Source of the DNA: Hahella chejuensis KCTC 2396
GTDB taxonomy: Bacteria > Pseudomonadota > Gammaproteobacteria > Pseudomonadales > Oleiphilaceae
Assembly (NCBI RefSeq): GCF_000012985.1
Contig: NC_007645.1
Coordinates: 1,716,501-1,780,500, forward strand
Length of the DNA: 64,000 nucleotides
Direction: 5' to 3'
The translations under genes and the position numbers were made by a program. Under the pieces are notes generated by a model. It did no database searches. It saw only the letters and a list, made by a program, of their open reading frames with translations, and was not told where the DNA came from. Positions 45,075 through 54,645 of this stretch are shown one piece after another. Position 1 is the stretch's first letter. Each line of letters opens with the position of its first letter.

Positions 45075-45572
45075 ATGACTGAAGGCGCAGTGAACAAGCT
45101 GGAAGAGACGGCGAAAAGCGATCCTCAAGGTGGAAAAGAGCATTTGGTGGTCGGCTGGCGGGAGTGGGTGGCGTTGCCGGAACTGGGCATCCCCAGAATC
45201 AAGGCGAAAGTTGATACTGGAGCGAGAACTTCCGCGCTGCATGCGTTTGAATTGGAGTCTTATGAGTCGCCGATGGGGACTCGGGTGCGCTTTGCGATCC
45301 ACCCGGTTCAGGGCGATAGCGAGAAAGTCATTGAGTGCGATGCGGCGGTGATCGATCGGCGCATGGTGTCGGACTCCGGCGGCCACCGGGAAATGCGCTT
45401 TGTGATCAGTACGCTGCTACAGGTGGGCGGATATGCCTGGCCGGTGGAGATGACGCTCACCAATCGCGACAGCATGCGCTTCCGTATGTTGCTGGGACGC
45501 ACAGCAATGGAGGGCCGGATACAGGTGAATCCGGCTGCCTCCTATCTGATGGGGAAAATCAGGAAATCATAG
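45075..45572 (+). CDS. Retropepsin-like protein (RimK-associated 'ATP-dependent zinc protease' family)
   Basis: 165 residues. A single aspartic-protease-type motif, KVDTGARTSALHA, and a distal L-L-G-R-T-A-M strand mark the retropepsin-like fold. Relatives usually lie near rimK; none is seen here. The database name 'zinc protease' is not supported by any zinc motif. ATG 45075 is preferred to GTG 45063 but the ribosome binding site is poor for either. Convergent with the PhoH-like gene, overlapping by 6 bp. Confidence 0.75.
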   Translation: MTEGAVNKLEETAKSDPQGGKEHLVVGWREWVALPELGIPRIKAKVDTGARTSALHAFELESYESPMGTRVRFAIHPVQGDSEKVIECDAAVIDRRMVSDSGGHREMRFVISTLLQVGGYAWPVEMTLTNRDSMRFRMLLGRTAMEGRIQVNPAASYLMGKIRKS

Positions 45573-46949
45573 ATTGGCTTCCGCAAATTCCGCCAGGGCG
45601 GATCTGGGCACGCCGCGTAAGTGAACGTGCGCGCCGTGCTTGAAGCCGCGGAAGCGCTCGGTCATATAAGTCAGGCCTGAGCTGGGTGCATTCAAGTAAG
45701 GGGTATCGATTTGCGCCAGGTTGCCGAGGCAGACCACCTTACTGCCGTTGCCGGCCCGGGTGATAATCGTTTTCACCTGATGCGGCGTGAGGTTTTGGCA
45801 CTCGTCAATAACGATCAGACTGTGCTGGAAACTGCGGCCGCGGATATAGTTCAGCGATTTGAACTGTATTGGCACTTTTTGCAGGATGTACTCCACGCTG
45901 GCGGACATGTTTTCATCATCGTGATGCAGCGCCTCCAGGTTATCGGTAATGGCGCCCAGCCAGGGCTCCATTTTTTCCGCTTCGGTGCCGGGCAGGAAGC
46001 CGATGTCCTCGTCGAGCCCCTGAGTGCTGCGGGTGACGATAATGCGCTTGTAGCGTTTGCTCGCTACGGTCATTTCAATCGCTGCAGCCAGAGCCAGAAT
46101 GGTCTTGCCTGAGCCGGCGGCGCCGGTCAGATTCACCAAGTGAATGTCCGGGTCCAGCAATAATTGGAGCGCGACCGCCTGATAGATATCACGGGGCGTC
46201 AATCCCCAGGCTTCTTGCTGTAACAGCTTGTCGCGAGACAGGTCGCGCACCACCATGTGGTCATCGCGGAAATCAGAAACGCGTCCTACGAATCCTTGCT
46301 CGTCAATGATGAAGTCATTACGATTCAGGTCTTTCAGTTCCGGCAGACGCGGTATGACGTGTTCGGTGAGCCCGTCTTTCTGCAGCGTCTCCACCTTGTT
46401 GATGTTGTCCCAGAAGCTGTGGTTAAACTCCTGATAGCCTTTGGGCAGCAGATCAATATCGTCGATCAACTGGTCGGTGTGATAGTCCTCAGCCTCCACG
46501 CCGCAAGCCCTGGCTTTCAGACGCATGTTGATGTCTTTGCTCACCAGGATGGTGGGGCGGGATTTGTGTTTGCTCTGGAGCGTCACCAGCGCGTTGATGA
46601 TCTTGTTGTCGTTAAGCGTTTCTGGCAGTTGCACCTGATGGGCGCCTTCCAGGTCCATCAGAATGGAAATGGTTCCGAGAGGCTCGCCTTTAACGACACG
46701 TACAATAGGGACGCCTTTTTCTATCTCTTTTGGCGTGGCGTCCCCCAGTAATTTATCGATCAGGCGTATCGCCTGACGGCAATCGGCGGCAATGGATGAT
46801 TTGCCGGACTTCAGACGGTCTAACTCCTCCAGCACAGTAATGGGAATGACGACTTGGTGTTCTTCGAAGTTGAGAATGGCGTTTGGATCGTGAATAAGGA
46901 CGTTGGTGTCAAGCACATAGTTCTTCAATTGCGAACGGGATCGCGCCAT
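45567..46949 (-). CDS. PIN-PhoH family ATPase/nuclease
   Basis: 460 residues. The N-terminal PIN nuclease domain (YVLDTNVLIHDP with its acidic residues, about 1-150) is fused to a PhoH ATPase domain with Walker A GAAGSGKTIL and the acidic V-I-D-E-C-Q-N motif. PhoH2-type proteins can be RNA helicase-nucleases; the cellular role of this long form is not settled. Stands alone. Confidence 0.9.
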   Translation of the reverse strand: MARSRSQLKNYVLDTNVLIHDPNAILNFEEHQVVIPITVLEELDRLKSGKSSIAADCRQAIRLIDKLLGDATPKEIEKGVPIVRVVKGEPLGTISILMDLEGAHQVQLPETLNDNKIINALVTLQSKHKSRPTILVSKDINMRLKARACGVEAEDYHTDQLIDDIDLLPKGYQEFNHSFWDNINKVETLQKDGLTEHVIPRLPELKDLNRNDFIIDEQGFVGRVSDFRDDHMVVRDLSRDKLLQQEAWGLTPRDIYQAVALQLLLDPDIHLVNLTGAAGSGKTILALAAAIEMTVASKRYKRIIVTRSTQGLDEDIGFLPGTEAEKMEPWLGAITDNLEALHHDDENMSASVEYILQKVPIQFKSLNYIRGRSFQHSLIVIDECQNLTPHQVKTIITRAGNGSKVVCLGNLAQIDTPYLNAPSSGLTYMTERFRGFKHGAHVHLRGVPRSALAEFAEANL

Positions 46950-47212
46950 GCTTTATTTCCTTTGCCGGTTGATGAGCAGCAACGTGTCTGGGAGTGGTTG
47001 GCGCAGGCTGCGCCTGATGGTCGAGTGCGAGGATGTATGAGGAATATGTAGGTTTGAATCAACAACCCACTCCCTGCCATTGATGTCTGGTTATTGTTCG
47101 ACGTTAAAGGACTGGGTTTTTCTGCGCTAACCGAGCAGTCATTTAACGTCCCTCACTTGCATAATAACCTACGCATGTAATTTTGGAAGCATCTGGAATA
47201 ATAAAAAACGGA

Positions 47213-47881
47213 TTAGGCTGGCTGAAGGACTCCGCGCCAAAGCAAGTTCATAGACTCTCTCAGCGCCGGTTCAAACGCTGGAACCAGTGCGTCCAGGTTG
47301 CGTTGCATTAAGACTTCCTTCACTTGGGTTGGAACGCTTTGCATCTGCCACAATCCCAATAGCAGAGCATTAGTGTGAAGCAGCAAATTGAGGCATTGGG
47401 TTTCGGTAAGTTGGGGTAAATGACGACGCAAGCCGACGGCCAGTATTTGTATGCGTCCCATCAGTTCCGCTTTAAAATCGGCGACGCGCTCTGCTTCTAC
47501 ATTACGTTCGAGAATGGAACTGGTCATGGAGGCCAAAGGCATGAAATGAGGATGTTCCTGCACAAACCGGGTTGTTTGGTTAATTAATCCGCCGATAAGG
47601 TCTTCGTTAGATTTTTCTTTGTCCTCTGCGACCTCCGCGAGTTCTTGTAACAGCTGCTGGTAGAGTCCGCCAAGCAGATCCAGAAAGATTTCTTCTTTGG
47701 TTTTGAAGTAGAGGTACACGGTTCCCTTGGCGAGTCCGGCCTGTTGGGCGATGTTGATCACTGACGGCAACTGTGTGGGCTGCAGTAAGTAAAGCGCGCG
47801 AGCGGCTTCCAGTATGCTGTGTCGGCGCGCGGCCTTTTCCTGCTCATCAATAGCGCGGCTGCGCCGGGTTGGGTGTTTCAC
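47213..47881 (-). CDS. TetR-family transcriptional regulator
   Basis: 222 residues. N-terminal helix-turn-helix (SILEAARALYL to AGLAKGTVYLYFKTKEEIF), then a ligand/dimer domain without recognisable ligand clues. No transporter or enzyme lies next to it on the same strand; its target may be itself or distant. Confidence 0.85.
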   Translation of the reverse strand: MKHPTRRSRAIDEQEKAARRHSILEAARALYLLQPTQLPSVINIAQQAGLAKGTVYLYFKTKEEIFLDLLGGLYQQLLQELAEVAEDKEKSNEDLIGGLINQTTRFVQEHPHFMPLASMTSSILERNVEAERVADFKAELMGRIQILAVGLRRHLPQLTETQCLNLLLHTNALLLGLWQMQSVPTQVKEVLMQRNLDALVPAFEPALRESMNLLWRGVLQPA

Positions 47882-48044
47882 TGAGACGTTTACCTGCTTA
47901 GTACTACATCGTTAAACGATAGACGTCGTTATTCTAGCATTTAAGCTCTCTTCAAGTGTTGTGAACTAGGCATGGCTATGGGGGAAGAGTAGAATGTTTT
48001 GCGCAACGATAACAATTCCGCCGACCTGAAGAGGATTTTGGACG

Positions 48045-48512
48045 ATGACTCTGGTCGCAAGCGACATCATGACGCCCCACATCAAATCCGTACCCGCCAG
48101 CTGGACGATGCAAAAGTTTGGCGCGTTTCTGGCCCAGAATGGCATTTCCGGCAGTCCTGTGGTGAACGACCGCAATGAAGTGGTCGGCATCGCTACTTTG
48201 TCCGATATCGCGGACTTCCATCTCAACCACGTCGACACTAATTACGACGCGCAAATGACGCCAGAAGAGCAAAAAGAAGCCCGCCGCCTGCGTCAGTTTA
48301 TTTTTGAGGAAATGGTGAAAGTGCCGGTGGAGGTGGGCGACATCATGTCGCCCATTCTGCTGTATGTCACCGAAACCACGCCTTTATCGGAAGTGGCGGA
48401 GCTGATGATGAAAGAACATCTGCACCGGATTTTTGTCCTACGCGAGAAGAAAGTGGTTGGCATCATTACCACCTACGACATGCTGAAAGTGTTAAAAGAG
48501 AGCCTGAACTGA
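48045..48512 (+). CDS. CBS-domain protein
   Basis: 155 residues with two CBS motifs: VASDIMTPHIKSV (about 1-60), and VEVGDIMSPILLYVTETTPLSEVAELM (about 90-150). Such stand-alone pairs bind adenine nucleotides and regulate partners; no partner is indicated by the neighbours. Converges on the START gene with a 6-nt gap. Confidence 0.85.
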   Translation: MTLVASDIMTPHIKSVPASWTMQKFGAFLAQNGISGSPVVNDRNEVVGIATLSDIADFHLNHVDTNYDAQMTPEEQKEARRLRQFIFEEMVKVPVEVGDIMSPILLYVTETTPLSEVAELMMKEHLHRIFVLREKKVVGIITTYDMLKVLKESLN

Positions 48513-48518
48513 ATTCGG

Positions 48519-49253
48519 TTATTGTTCGACCTTGGTTTCCACAGCGACGACGTTCCCTGCGTCATCATACTGAATGCGGGCATTGCGATAGGGATCGCTA
48601 TTGGCGAGCTTCTCCAAGGCTCGCATGGATTTGTAGGGGATGTCGACTATCAGCGAATTCACCAGCCAGCTGGGAATAGCGCCGGCTGGCTCGGTGTGCT
48701 GCAGCCATGTCATGCGCGTCTGCGATTCCCCCTGCGGCTGAAACAAATAGTGCGTCTCTTGCTGATGCACGCGCACATACTGGTCTTTTTCCGGCACTTT
48801 ATCGTCTACGGCGTACATATCCATAGTCACCTCCTGAGTGGAGGGATCACGCTGAGTGCTGATTTCCAATACATAGTCCCGATCACGCACTGGCCAGGGT
48901 AAGTCATTGACGGAATACGCATAACGCTTGTTGAAGCTGCCGCGCTCCACTTCCTCTGACGCGATGCAGCCATGCACCCACTTCATACAGGAGGCAGGAT
49001 CAGCCATAACCGCCAGAATAGAGCGCAGTGGCGTATTTAGTACTGTTTCTGCTTTGAACGCTTTGAAGTCGGACCCGGGGAAGTGCATGGTGAAGATTTT
49101 TACCCCGTCTTTATTGAACTCAAGCCGCCATTGCTCTGAGTCCATTGGGATTTCCCCACGGGCTACAATCGACGTAGATAATAAAGATGCGCCAAGAAGA
49201 AATCCGACGAGGATATGTCCTGGTAAGGGGGTTTTCAGATGTGAGCGCCGCAT
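48519..49253 (-). CDS. Exported START-domain lipid-binding protein
   Basis: 244 residues. N-terminal signal or anchor (GHILVGFLLGASLLSTSIVARG), then a START-like domain (E-T-V-L-N-T-P, Y-S-V-N-D-L-P-W-P-V-R-D-R-D-Y) known to bind lipids or hydrophobic ligands. Marine gammaproteobacteria often have one; the ligand is unknown. Confidence 0.8.
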   Translation of the reverse strand: MRRSHLKTPLPGHILVGFLLGASLLSTSIVARGEIPMDSEQWRLEFNKDGVKIFTMHFPGSDFKAFKAETVLNTPLRSILAVMADPASCMKWVHGCIASEEVERGSFNKRYAYSVNDLPWPVRDRDYVLEISTQRDPSTQEVTMDMYAVDDKVPEKDQYVRVHQQETHYLFQPQGESQTRMTWLQHTEPAGAIPSWLVNSLIVDIPYKSMRALEKLANSDPYRNARIQYDDAGNVVAVETKVEQ

Positions 49254-49466
49254 TGTTATAGTTGTTTCTCCATAAGATGCCTGGGCGGTTGGAGCCGCTG
49301 TGGGGCGATTATGTTAGCACTTGCGACAGCGCCAAAATGATAAGAAACGCCCATTTACAGGCGGCGGTCAAACCGGATTCAGGATGGCGGCTGTGGCGTA
49401 GGATTTATGAGGGGTATATAAGGGGTATATAAAAGGAAAGAGGCGTTGAAAGGAGAGGTAAAAGCA

Positions 49467-49499
49467 AGCCTGCGCGTCAAGCCGGGTGAAGCGCAGGCT
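49467..49499 (-). terminator. Terminator of the minCDE operon
   Basis: 9-bp stem AGCCTGCGC/GCGCAGGCT with a 15-nt loop, then TTGCTTTT on the minus strand, directly after minE. Confidence 0.75.
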
Positions 49500-49505
49500 G
49501 AAATC

Positions 49506-49754
49506 TCATTCAGGGAGGGTGATATTCAACTCCAGCACGGCGCAGTCATCGTTGCGGTCAATCTGCACTTGGATGTCTTCCCGGTTGATTTTGACGTACT
49601 TACCGATCACTTCCAGGATTTCCTGTTGCAGTTGCGGCAGATAATCCGGTTGATTGCGCTGGGATCGTTCGTGGGCAACGATGATCTGCAGACGCTCTTT
49701 CGCTACGGAAGCGGTCGCCTGTTTGTTGCTGCGGAAATAATCCCAGAAGCTCAT
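49506..49754 (-). CDS. minE: Cell-division topological factor MinE
   Basis: 82 residues. The membrane-targeting N-terminus is followed by the MinD-activating region ([10 protein letters not shown]) and the dimer domain. It displaces MinD and drives pole-to-pole oscillation. Its start overlaps the minD stop by 4 nt. Confidence 0.97.
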   Translation of the reverse strand: MSFWDYFRSNKQATASVAKERLQIIVAHERSQRNQPDYLPQLQQEILEVIGKYVKINREDIQVQIDRNDDCAVLELNITLPE

Positions 49755-50566
49755 GCCTTACCTCCAAACACGCGTTGGAAGAAGCCTTTTTTCTGTACGT
49801 CAAGAAAACGGTGCTCGCGATCTTCGCCCAATAAGCGGGCGACAGCGTCTGCGTAGGCTTGGCCCGCGTCGCTTTGGTGGTCGTGAATGACAGGAACGCC
49901 CTGGTTGGAGGCGGTCAGTACCGATTTGGATTCTGGAATAACGCCTAGCAACGGCACAGCCAGAATTTCTTCGACGTCCTGCACGCTCAGCATTTCGCCG
50001 TTTTGCACACGCTCAGGATTGTAGCGAGTCAGCAGCAGGTGCTCTTTCACCGGATCGAGGCCCATCTCCGCGCGACGGGATTTACTGTGCAGAATGCCCA
50101 GAATGCGGTCGGAATCGCGTACAGATGAAACTTCCGGATTGGTGACGACAACGGCTTCGTCGGCGTAATACAACGCCATCATGGCGCCGTGCTCAATGCC
50201 CGCCGGGGAGTCGCAGATAATGTATTCGAAGGTTTCGGACAGCTCATTCAGCACCCGCTCAACCCCTTCCTTAGAGAGGGCTTCTTTATCGCGGGTCTGC
50301 GACGCTGGCAGAATGCTCATATTCTCTGTGTATTTGTCTTTGATAAGCGCCTGATTAAGGCTGGCTTCATTGTTGATTACGTTGACGAAGTCGTAAACAA
50401 CCCGGCGCTCGCAGTTGAGAATCAGATCGAGGTTGCGCAGGCCTACATCAAAATCAATGACTACCGTTTTATGGCCCAGCTTCGACAAACCTGAAGCAAT
50501 CGACGCGCTGGTGGTTGTTTTGCCTACACCGCCTTTACCTGAGGTAATTACGATAATTTTGCTCAA
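49751..50566 (-). CDS. minD: Septum-site ATPase MinD
   Basis: 271 residues from TTG 50566. Deviant Walker [10 protein letters not shown] near the N-terminus, [11 protein letters not shown], and a C-terminal amphipathic helix ([12 protein letters not shown]). The TTG start is chosen because AAAGGG lies 8 nt upstream and the protein then begins [10 protein letters not shown], matching E. coli MARIIVVTSG; GTG 50584 adds six unconserved residues. Confidence 0.95.
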   Translation of the reverse strand: MSKIIVITSGKGGVGKTTTSASIASGLSKLGHKTVVIDFDVGLRNLDLILNCERRVVYDFVNVINNEASLNQALIKDKYTENMSILPASQTRDKEALSKEGVERVLNELSETFEYIICDSPAGIEHGAMMALYYADEAVVVTNPEVSSVRDSDRILGILHSKSRRAEMGLDPVKEHLLLTRYNPERVQNGEMLSVQDVEEILAVPLLGVIPESKSVLTASNQGVPVIHDHQSDAGQAYADAVARLLGEDREHRFLDVQKKGFFQRVFGGKA

Positions 50567-50652
50567 TTTGGTAACCCTTTCCACTCAATCTCTGTAAGTT
50601 GAAAATTATAAAGCTCTTTCCCAAAGCAACCCGTCGATCCTGTTTGCAGCCG

Positions 50653-51411
50653 CTACATGGCTTTTATTGTCAGCTTTTCCCCGTCCAGGCATATTTGCGC
50701 TGCTTGTTTCCAATGCTCGCCCTGTAAGTCTTCACTGATTTTATACTGCCCCGCTACTGATACAAGCTCGGCCTCCAGGCTCTGGCAGAATATGCGGGCG
50801 CCGGCGTCTCCTTGCACTCCGGCCAGCGCGCGCCCACGTAATGGAGCGTAGACGTGAATGTTGCCGTCGGCCAGAATTTCCGCGCCGGCGCTGACTGGCG
50901 CCAATACGATCAGATCGCCGCCAGGGGCGTACACCTGTTGCCCTGAGCGGACGGGCGTGGTGATGACGCGATTGGCGACGCGCTGGGGCGGCGCTTCATC
51001 CCGCCCGGTCTCAGCGGCGGCGCTGGGCGTGGGCGACTCCTGCACAGACGTTTCCGCCTCTGTGTTTCGGGTTCCTCGGGACGGTTGAAACACCGCCAGC
51101 CCTGCAGTCTGCGCGGCGGAAGTCTGCTCCGGCGCATCTGTTCTCACCCCGATCAGGCGAATGCCTTCTTGTTCGCAAAGCGTTTGAATCAAGGAGAAAT
51201 CGAGAGGAGAATGGGCTTCAGCCAGTTTTTCGAGTCCAACGACGATAGGCAGGTTATGAAACAGGTTGGGCGCTTGCTTCACCTTTTCCCGTAATTCTTC
51301 GGAAAACTTATCCGGTTCGAAATACAACAGCTCCAGGGTGGTTAGGGGAACCATGCTACCCTTGAACTGCAAGCAAGGTGACGAAAATAGGTCGGCAGTC
51401 GCCTGCGGCAT
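50653..51411 (-). CDS. minC: Septum-site inhibitor MinC
   Basis: 252 residues. The N-terminal FtsZ-inhibiting domain (about 1-105), a Pro/Thr-rich linker and the C-terminal beta-helix with VRSGQQVYAPGGDLIVLAPVSAGAEILADGNIHVYAPLRGRALAG-type repeats (only motif positions quoted). First gene of minC-minD-minE; blocks Z-rings at the poles. Confidence 0.95.
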   Translation of the reverse strand: MPQATADLFSSPCLQFKGSMVPLTTLELLYFEPDKFSEELREKVKQAPNLFHNLPIVVGLEKLAEAHSPLDFSLIQTLCEQEGIRLIGVRTDAPEQTSAAQTAGLAVFQPSRGTRNTEAETSVQESPTPSAAAETGRDEAPPQRVANRVITTPVRSGQQVYAPGGDLIVLAPVSAGAEILADGNIHVYAPLRGRALAGVQGDAGARIFCQSLEAELVSVAGQYKISEDLQGEHWKQAAQICLDGEKLTIKAM

Positions 51412-51598
51412 AATAAAAGTTAATCCCTATCGTTTTTTTGTCGTTGCCGGGATTGTACTTTAATCGTTCGCTCAGGGTCCATGGGATAAACGCGTGCGGA
51501 AGGCGATTCCAGCGTGTTCCCATCGGGGAGAGGGTTAATTATTTGTCATATGCCCTCTAGGCTTGTTTTTGTGCAGCCGGTTCTCTAGCTCTATAGGC

Positions 51599-52126
51599 CT
51601 ATATGGACAAGGCGGCGGCCCCAATGCAAAAGCCGATGGCGGCGCCCACCAGCACGTCGCTGGGATAATGCAGGCCAAGTACTACGCGGGATAATGCGAC
51701 ACAAAGCGTAAAAGGCAGCACGCACAACGCCAGAACAGGGCTGATTTCCGCGGTCAGCAGAGTAAAGCACACGGCGTGAAGAGTATGGCCGCTGGGGAAG
51801 CTGTACTTATCCAGTACTTTTGCGTCACAGGTGATGTCGTTATGGGTGACGAAAGGACGCTCGCGCACCAGCCAGAGCTTAAGTAGCTTATAGATAGCCG
51901 TGCAGGCGAGGGCGGTGACAATCATGAAGCCCCCGCTTTCCCAGCCTTCAATGACGCAGACGACGCCGATCAGGGCGTACCAGAATACTCCATCCCCAAG
52001 GCGACTTACCGTGCGAAAAAACGGCGCCAGCCGGCGGCGTCTGGCCCATGCGATGGCGGTTCGGCAGATGCTTTGCTCAAGCTCGTCAGCTCGGCGAAAC
52101 AGCTCTGAGGCTCTTGGCTGATTCAT
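51599..52126 (-). CDS. PAP2-family membrane phosphatase
   Basis: 175 residues with several membrane helices. Phosphatase motifs K-x6-R-P (KLWLVRERP), PSGHT and S-R-x5-H-x3-D (SRVVLGLHYPSD) are all present. Probably acts on a lipid phosphate or undecaprenyl-diphosphate. ATG 52126 has AAGGGGGG 7 nt upstream. It overlaps the glycosyltransferase gene by 41 bp, so they form one unit. Confidence 0.88.
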   Translation of the reverse strand: MNQPRASELFRRADELEQSICRTAIAWARRRRLAPFFRTVSRLGDGVFWYALIGVVCVIEGWESGGFMIVTALACTAIYKLLKLWLVRERPFVTHNDITCDAKVLDKYSFPSGHTLHAVCFTLLTAEISPVLALCVLPFTLCVALSRVVLGLHYPSDVLVGAAIGFCIGAAALSI

Positions 52127-53333
52127 GTGGGCGCCCCCCTTTGGCTTCTCCGGACAAAAGAATGTGTGCGAAACGATCGACAATCTGGCTCCAGTCCAAC
52201 GGTAATGCGCGACCCCGCGCGGCGGCGCGCAGCCTCTTGAGATGGCTCGGACGCAGCGCCAGCGTCAAGGCGTGGCGGCAGAACGCATCGCAATCCTGTG
52301 GCGGCGCCAACATGCCGCTGACCTCGTGCTCCAAGTGCTCACGGGCGGCGGCGTCATTGAAGCTGACGATTCCCAGACCGCTGGCCATGGCCTCCAGGAC
52401 GACATTGCCGAAGGTGTCGGTGAGGCTGGGAAATAGAAAAATATCCGCGCTGGCGTAATGGCGCGCCAAATCGTCGCCGCGTTTGACGCCCGCCAGGATA
52501 ATGTCCGGGTGCTTGGCGGCGATGCGCTCCCGCAAGGGGCCTCCACCCACAACCACCATGCGCGCCTTGTTGACCTGTTGCTGGGCGCGTCGGAAGGCGG
52601 CGATCGCCAGGTGAACATTTTTCTCGCTGGCGAGACGTCCTACATAAATGAAGACGGGACTTTCCTCCCGCACTCCCCATTCCTCGCGCAGCTGCTGGCA
52701 GCGATGTGAGGGGTTGAACTGTCCGCAGTCCACCCCGCGGCTCCAGACCCGGGTGTTGCGTACGCCCATTTCAGAGACAGCGTCAGCGGTTTGCCGGGTC
52801 GGCGTCAGAGTCAGCAGGGTGCGGTGATGGAACCAAGTCAGGTAGCGGGTGATGAGTTTGGTTAGCCAGCCGAATCCGTAAAAGGCGCTGTAGCTGTGAA
52901 AGTTGGTGTGAAAGCCGCTGACCACTGGTACGCCCAATGCAGTAGCCGCGCTCACCGCACTCCAGCCCAAAGGTCCCTGAGTCGCTACATAAACGGCGCT
53001 TGGCGTGTCTTGGCGCCAGGCTTTCAATAAGCGACGGCGGCAGGGCAGGCCGAACTTCAGGTCGCCGTATCCGGGAATCGGACGGCCGCGCACGAGAATA
53101 TGCTCCATGGCGTCAATCAGCTCACGCTTCTCTCCGAGAGGCTGATGCGGGCGCACTATCTGCACCCGGTACTGACGGAACAGCCCTTCGCTGACATAAC
53201 GCAACGTATTGGCGACGCCGTTGATTTCGGGAAAGAAAGTTTCGGTTACGATGGCTATTTTGGGGCGCGGACGTTCCCGTTCCGCATTGGCGGCTCGTCC
53301 CTGAATGTCCTGCAAGCTGTGCTTTAAAATCAT
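52086..53333 (-). CDS. Glycosyltransferase family 4 (GT-B)
   Basis: 415 residues from ATG 53333. The N-terminal half starts IAIVTETFFPEINGVANTL, as in mannosyl- or glucosyl-transferases acting on diacylglycerol and in GtfA-type enzymes. The donor domain has Y-V-G-R-L-A-S-E-K-N and the E-x7-E-like F-P-S-L-T-D-T-F-G-N-V-V-L-E-A-M. The overlap with the PAP2 gene suggests glycolipid synthesis; the acceptor is not proven. Confidence 0.85.
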   Translation of the reverse strand: MILKHSLQDIQGRAANAERERPRPKIAIVTETFFPEINGVANTLRYVSEGLFRQYRVQIVRPHQPLGEKRELIDAMEHILVRGRPIPGYGDLKFGLPCRRRLLKAWRQDTPSAVYVATQGPLGWSAVSAATALGVPVVSGFHTNFHSYSAFYGFGWLTKLITRYLTWFHHRTLLTLTPTRQTADAVSEMGVRNTRVWSRGVDCGQFNPSHRCQQLREEWGVREESPVFIYVGRLASEKNVHLAIAAFRRAQQQVNKARMVVVGGGPLRERIAAKHPDIILAGVKRGDDLARHYASADIFLFPSLTDTFGNVVLEAMASGLGIVSFNDAAAREHLEHEVSGMLAPPQDCDAFCRHALTLALRPSHLKRLRAAARGRALPLDWSQIVDRFAHILLSGEAKGGRPHESAKSLRAVSPS

Positions 53334-53521
53334 GCATCTCACAATTATGGCTTGGCTAGGACTACCTTCCTCCCGCAAAGTTACAGAAAAACTAATCGTA
53401 GATTGCAGATTTGTGACGATTGCCATTTTTGCAGTCGACCGTTATGGTTTGCGGGCAACCGCCATATTTCGCAGGCTGCATGCCTGTTCGCCGCTAATGT
53501 GATTACTCAGAAGGGGATGCC

Positions 53522-54559
53522 ATGCAATACCGTCAGTTAGGAAAAACGGACCTGAAAGTCAGCGCCATATGCCTGGGCACGATGACATGGGGGCAGCAAA
53601 ATACGGAAGTGGAAGCGCACGAGCAGTTGGATTACGCCGTAGAGCAGGGAATTAATTTCATTGATACGGCGGAAATGTATCCCGTGCCGCCGCAGGCGGA
53701 CACGCAAGGGCGCACGGAGAGCTATCTGGGCTCCTGGCTGAAAAAACGCAGTGACCGCAATAAGTTGATTGTCGCCACCAAGGTCACCGGTCCCGCCGCC
53801 TCATTCGGCTATCTACGCGGCGGGCCGCGTCTGACCGCCGCCCATATCAGCGAAGCCATAGACGCCAGCCTTAAGCGCCTGCAAACCGACTATGTGGACC
53901 TGTACCAGGTGCATTGGCCGGACCGCAACACAAACTTCTTTGGCAAGCTGGGTTACGAGCATAAAGTAGAAGAGGACGCAACGCCCATTCTAGAAACGCT
54001 TGAAGCGCTGGCGGGACTGGTCAAAAGCGGTAAAGTTCGGCATATCGGGCTGTCCAATGAGACGCCATGGGGCGCGATGAAGTATCTGGGTTATGCTGAG
54101 TCACTTGGTTTGCCAAGAGCGGTGAGCATTCAAAACCCCTATAACCTGTTGAATCGCACCTTCGAGGTCGGGCTGGCGGAAGTGGCGCATCGCGAGCGCA
54201 TTGGACTGTTGGCGTACTCGCCGCTGGCGTTCGGCATTCTCAGCGGTAAATATTTGGGCGGGCAGCGTCCCGCCAATGCGAGGATCACCTTATTCAGCCG
54301 ATTCAGTCGCTATTTGGGCGAGCAGGCTGAACTGGCGACGCAAACCTATGTGGAAGTGGCTGAAAAACACGGATTGGACCCTGCGCAGATGGCGCTGGCG
54401 TTCGTCACCTCGCGTCCTTTTGTCACCAGCAATATCATTGGCGCTACGAGCATGGAGCAATTGCGCTCCAATATCGGCAGCATCGACGTAACTCTCGGCG
54501 ACGAAGTGTTGCAGGATCTGGAAGAAGCGCATCAGCGCTATACTTTCCCATGCCCTTAA
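53522..54559 (+). CDS. tas: NADP-dependent aldo-keto reductase Tas
   Basis: 345 residues, very close to E. coli Tas along its length: MQYRQLGKTDLKVS, DTAEMYPVPP, LYQVHWPDRNTNFFGKLGY and the NADP-binding I-G-A-T-S-M-E-Q-L. Catalytic Asp and Tyr (AEMY) plus Lys and His are conserved. The physiological substrate is unknown. Ends at a terminator. Confidence 0.93.
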   Translation: MQYRQLGKTDLKVSAICLGTMTWGQQNTEVEAHEQLDYAVEQGINFIDTAEMYPVPPQADTQGRTESYLGSWLKKRSDRNKLIVATKVTGPAASFGYLRGGPRLTAAHISEAIDASLKRLQTDYVDLYQVHWPDRNTNFFGKLGYEHKVEEDATPILETLEALAGLVKSGKVRHIGLSNETPWGAMKYLGYAESLGLPRAVSIQNPYNLLNRTFEVGLAEVAHRERIGLLAYSPLAFGILSGKYLGGQRPANARITLFSRFSRYLGEQAELATQTYVEVAEKHGLDPAQMALAFVTSRPFVTSNIIGATSMEQLRSNIGSIDVTLGDEVLQDLEEAHQRYTFPCP

Positions 54560-54572
54560 CAGGCATGCCACG

Positions 54573-54604
54573 CTCATTCAGGTTGGCTAAACGGCCTGAA
54601 TGAG
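54573..54604 (+). terminator. Terminator after tas
   Basis: 10-bp stem CTCATTCAGG/CCTGAATGAG with a 12-nt loop. An A-run follows, so it may work better for the opposite strand. Confidence 0.55.
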
Positions 54605-54645
54605 TCGATAAAAAATACAATAACAACAGCACAGAGCACTAAAAT

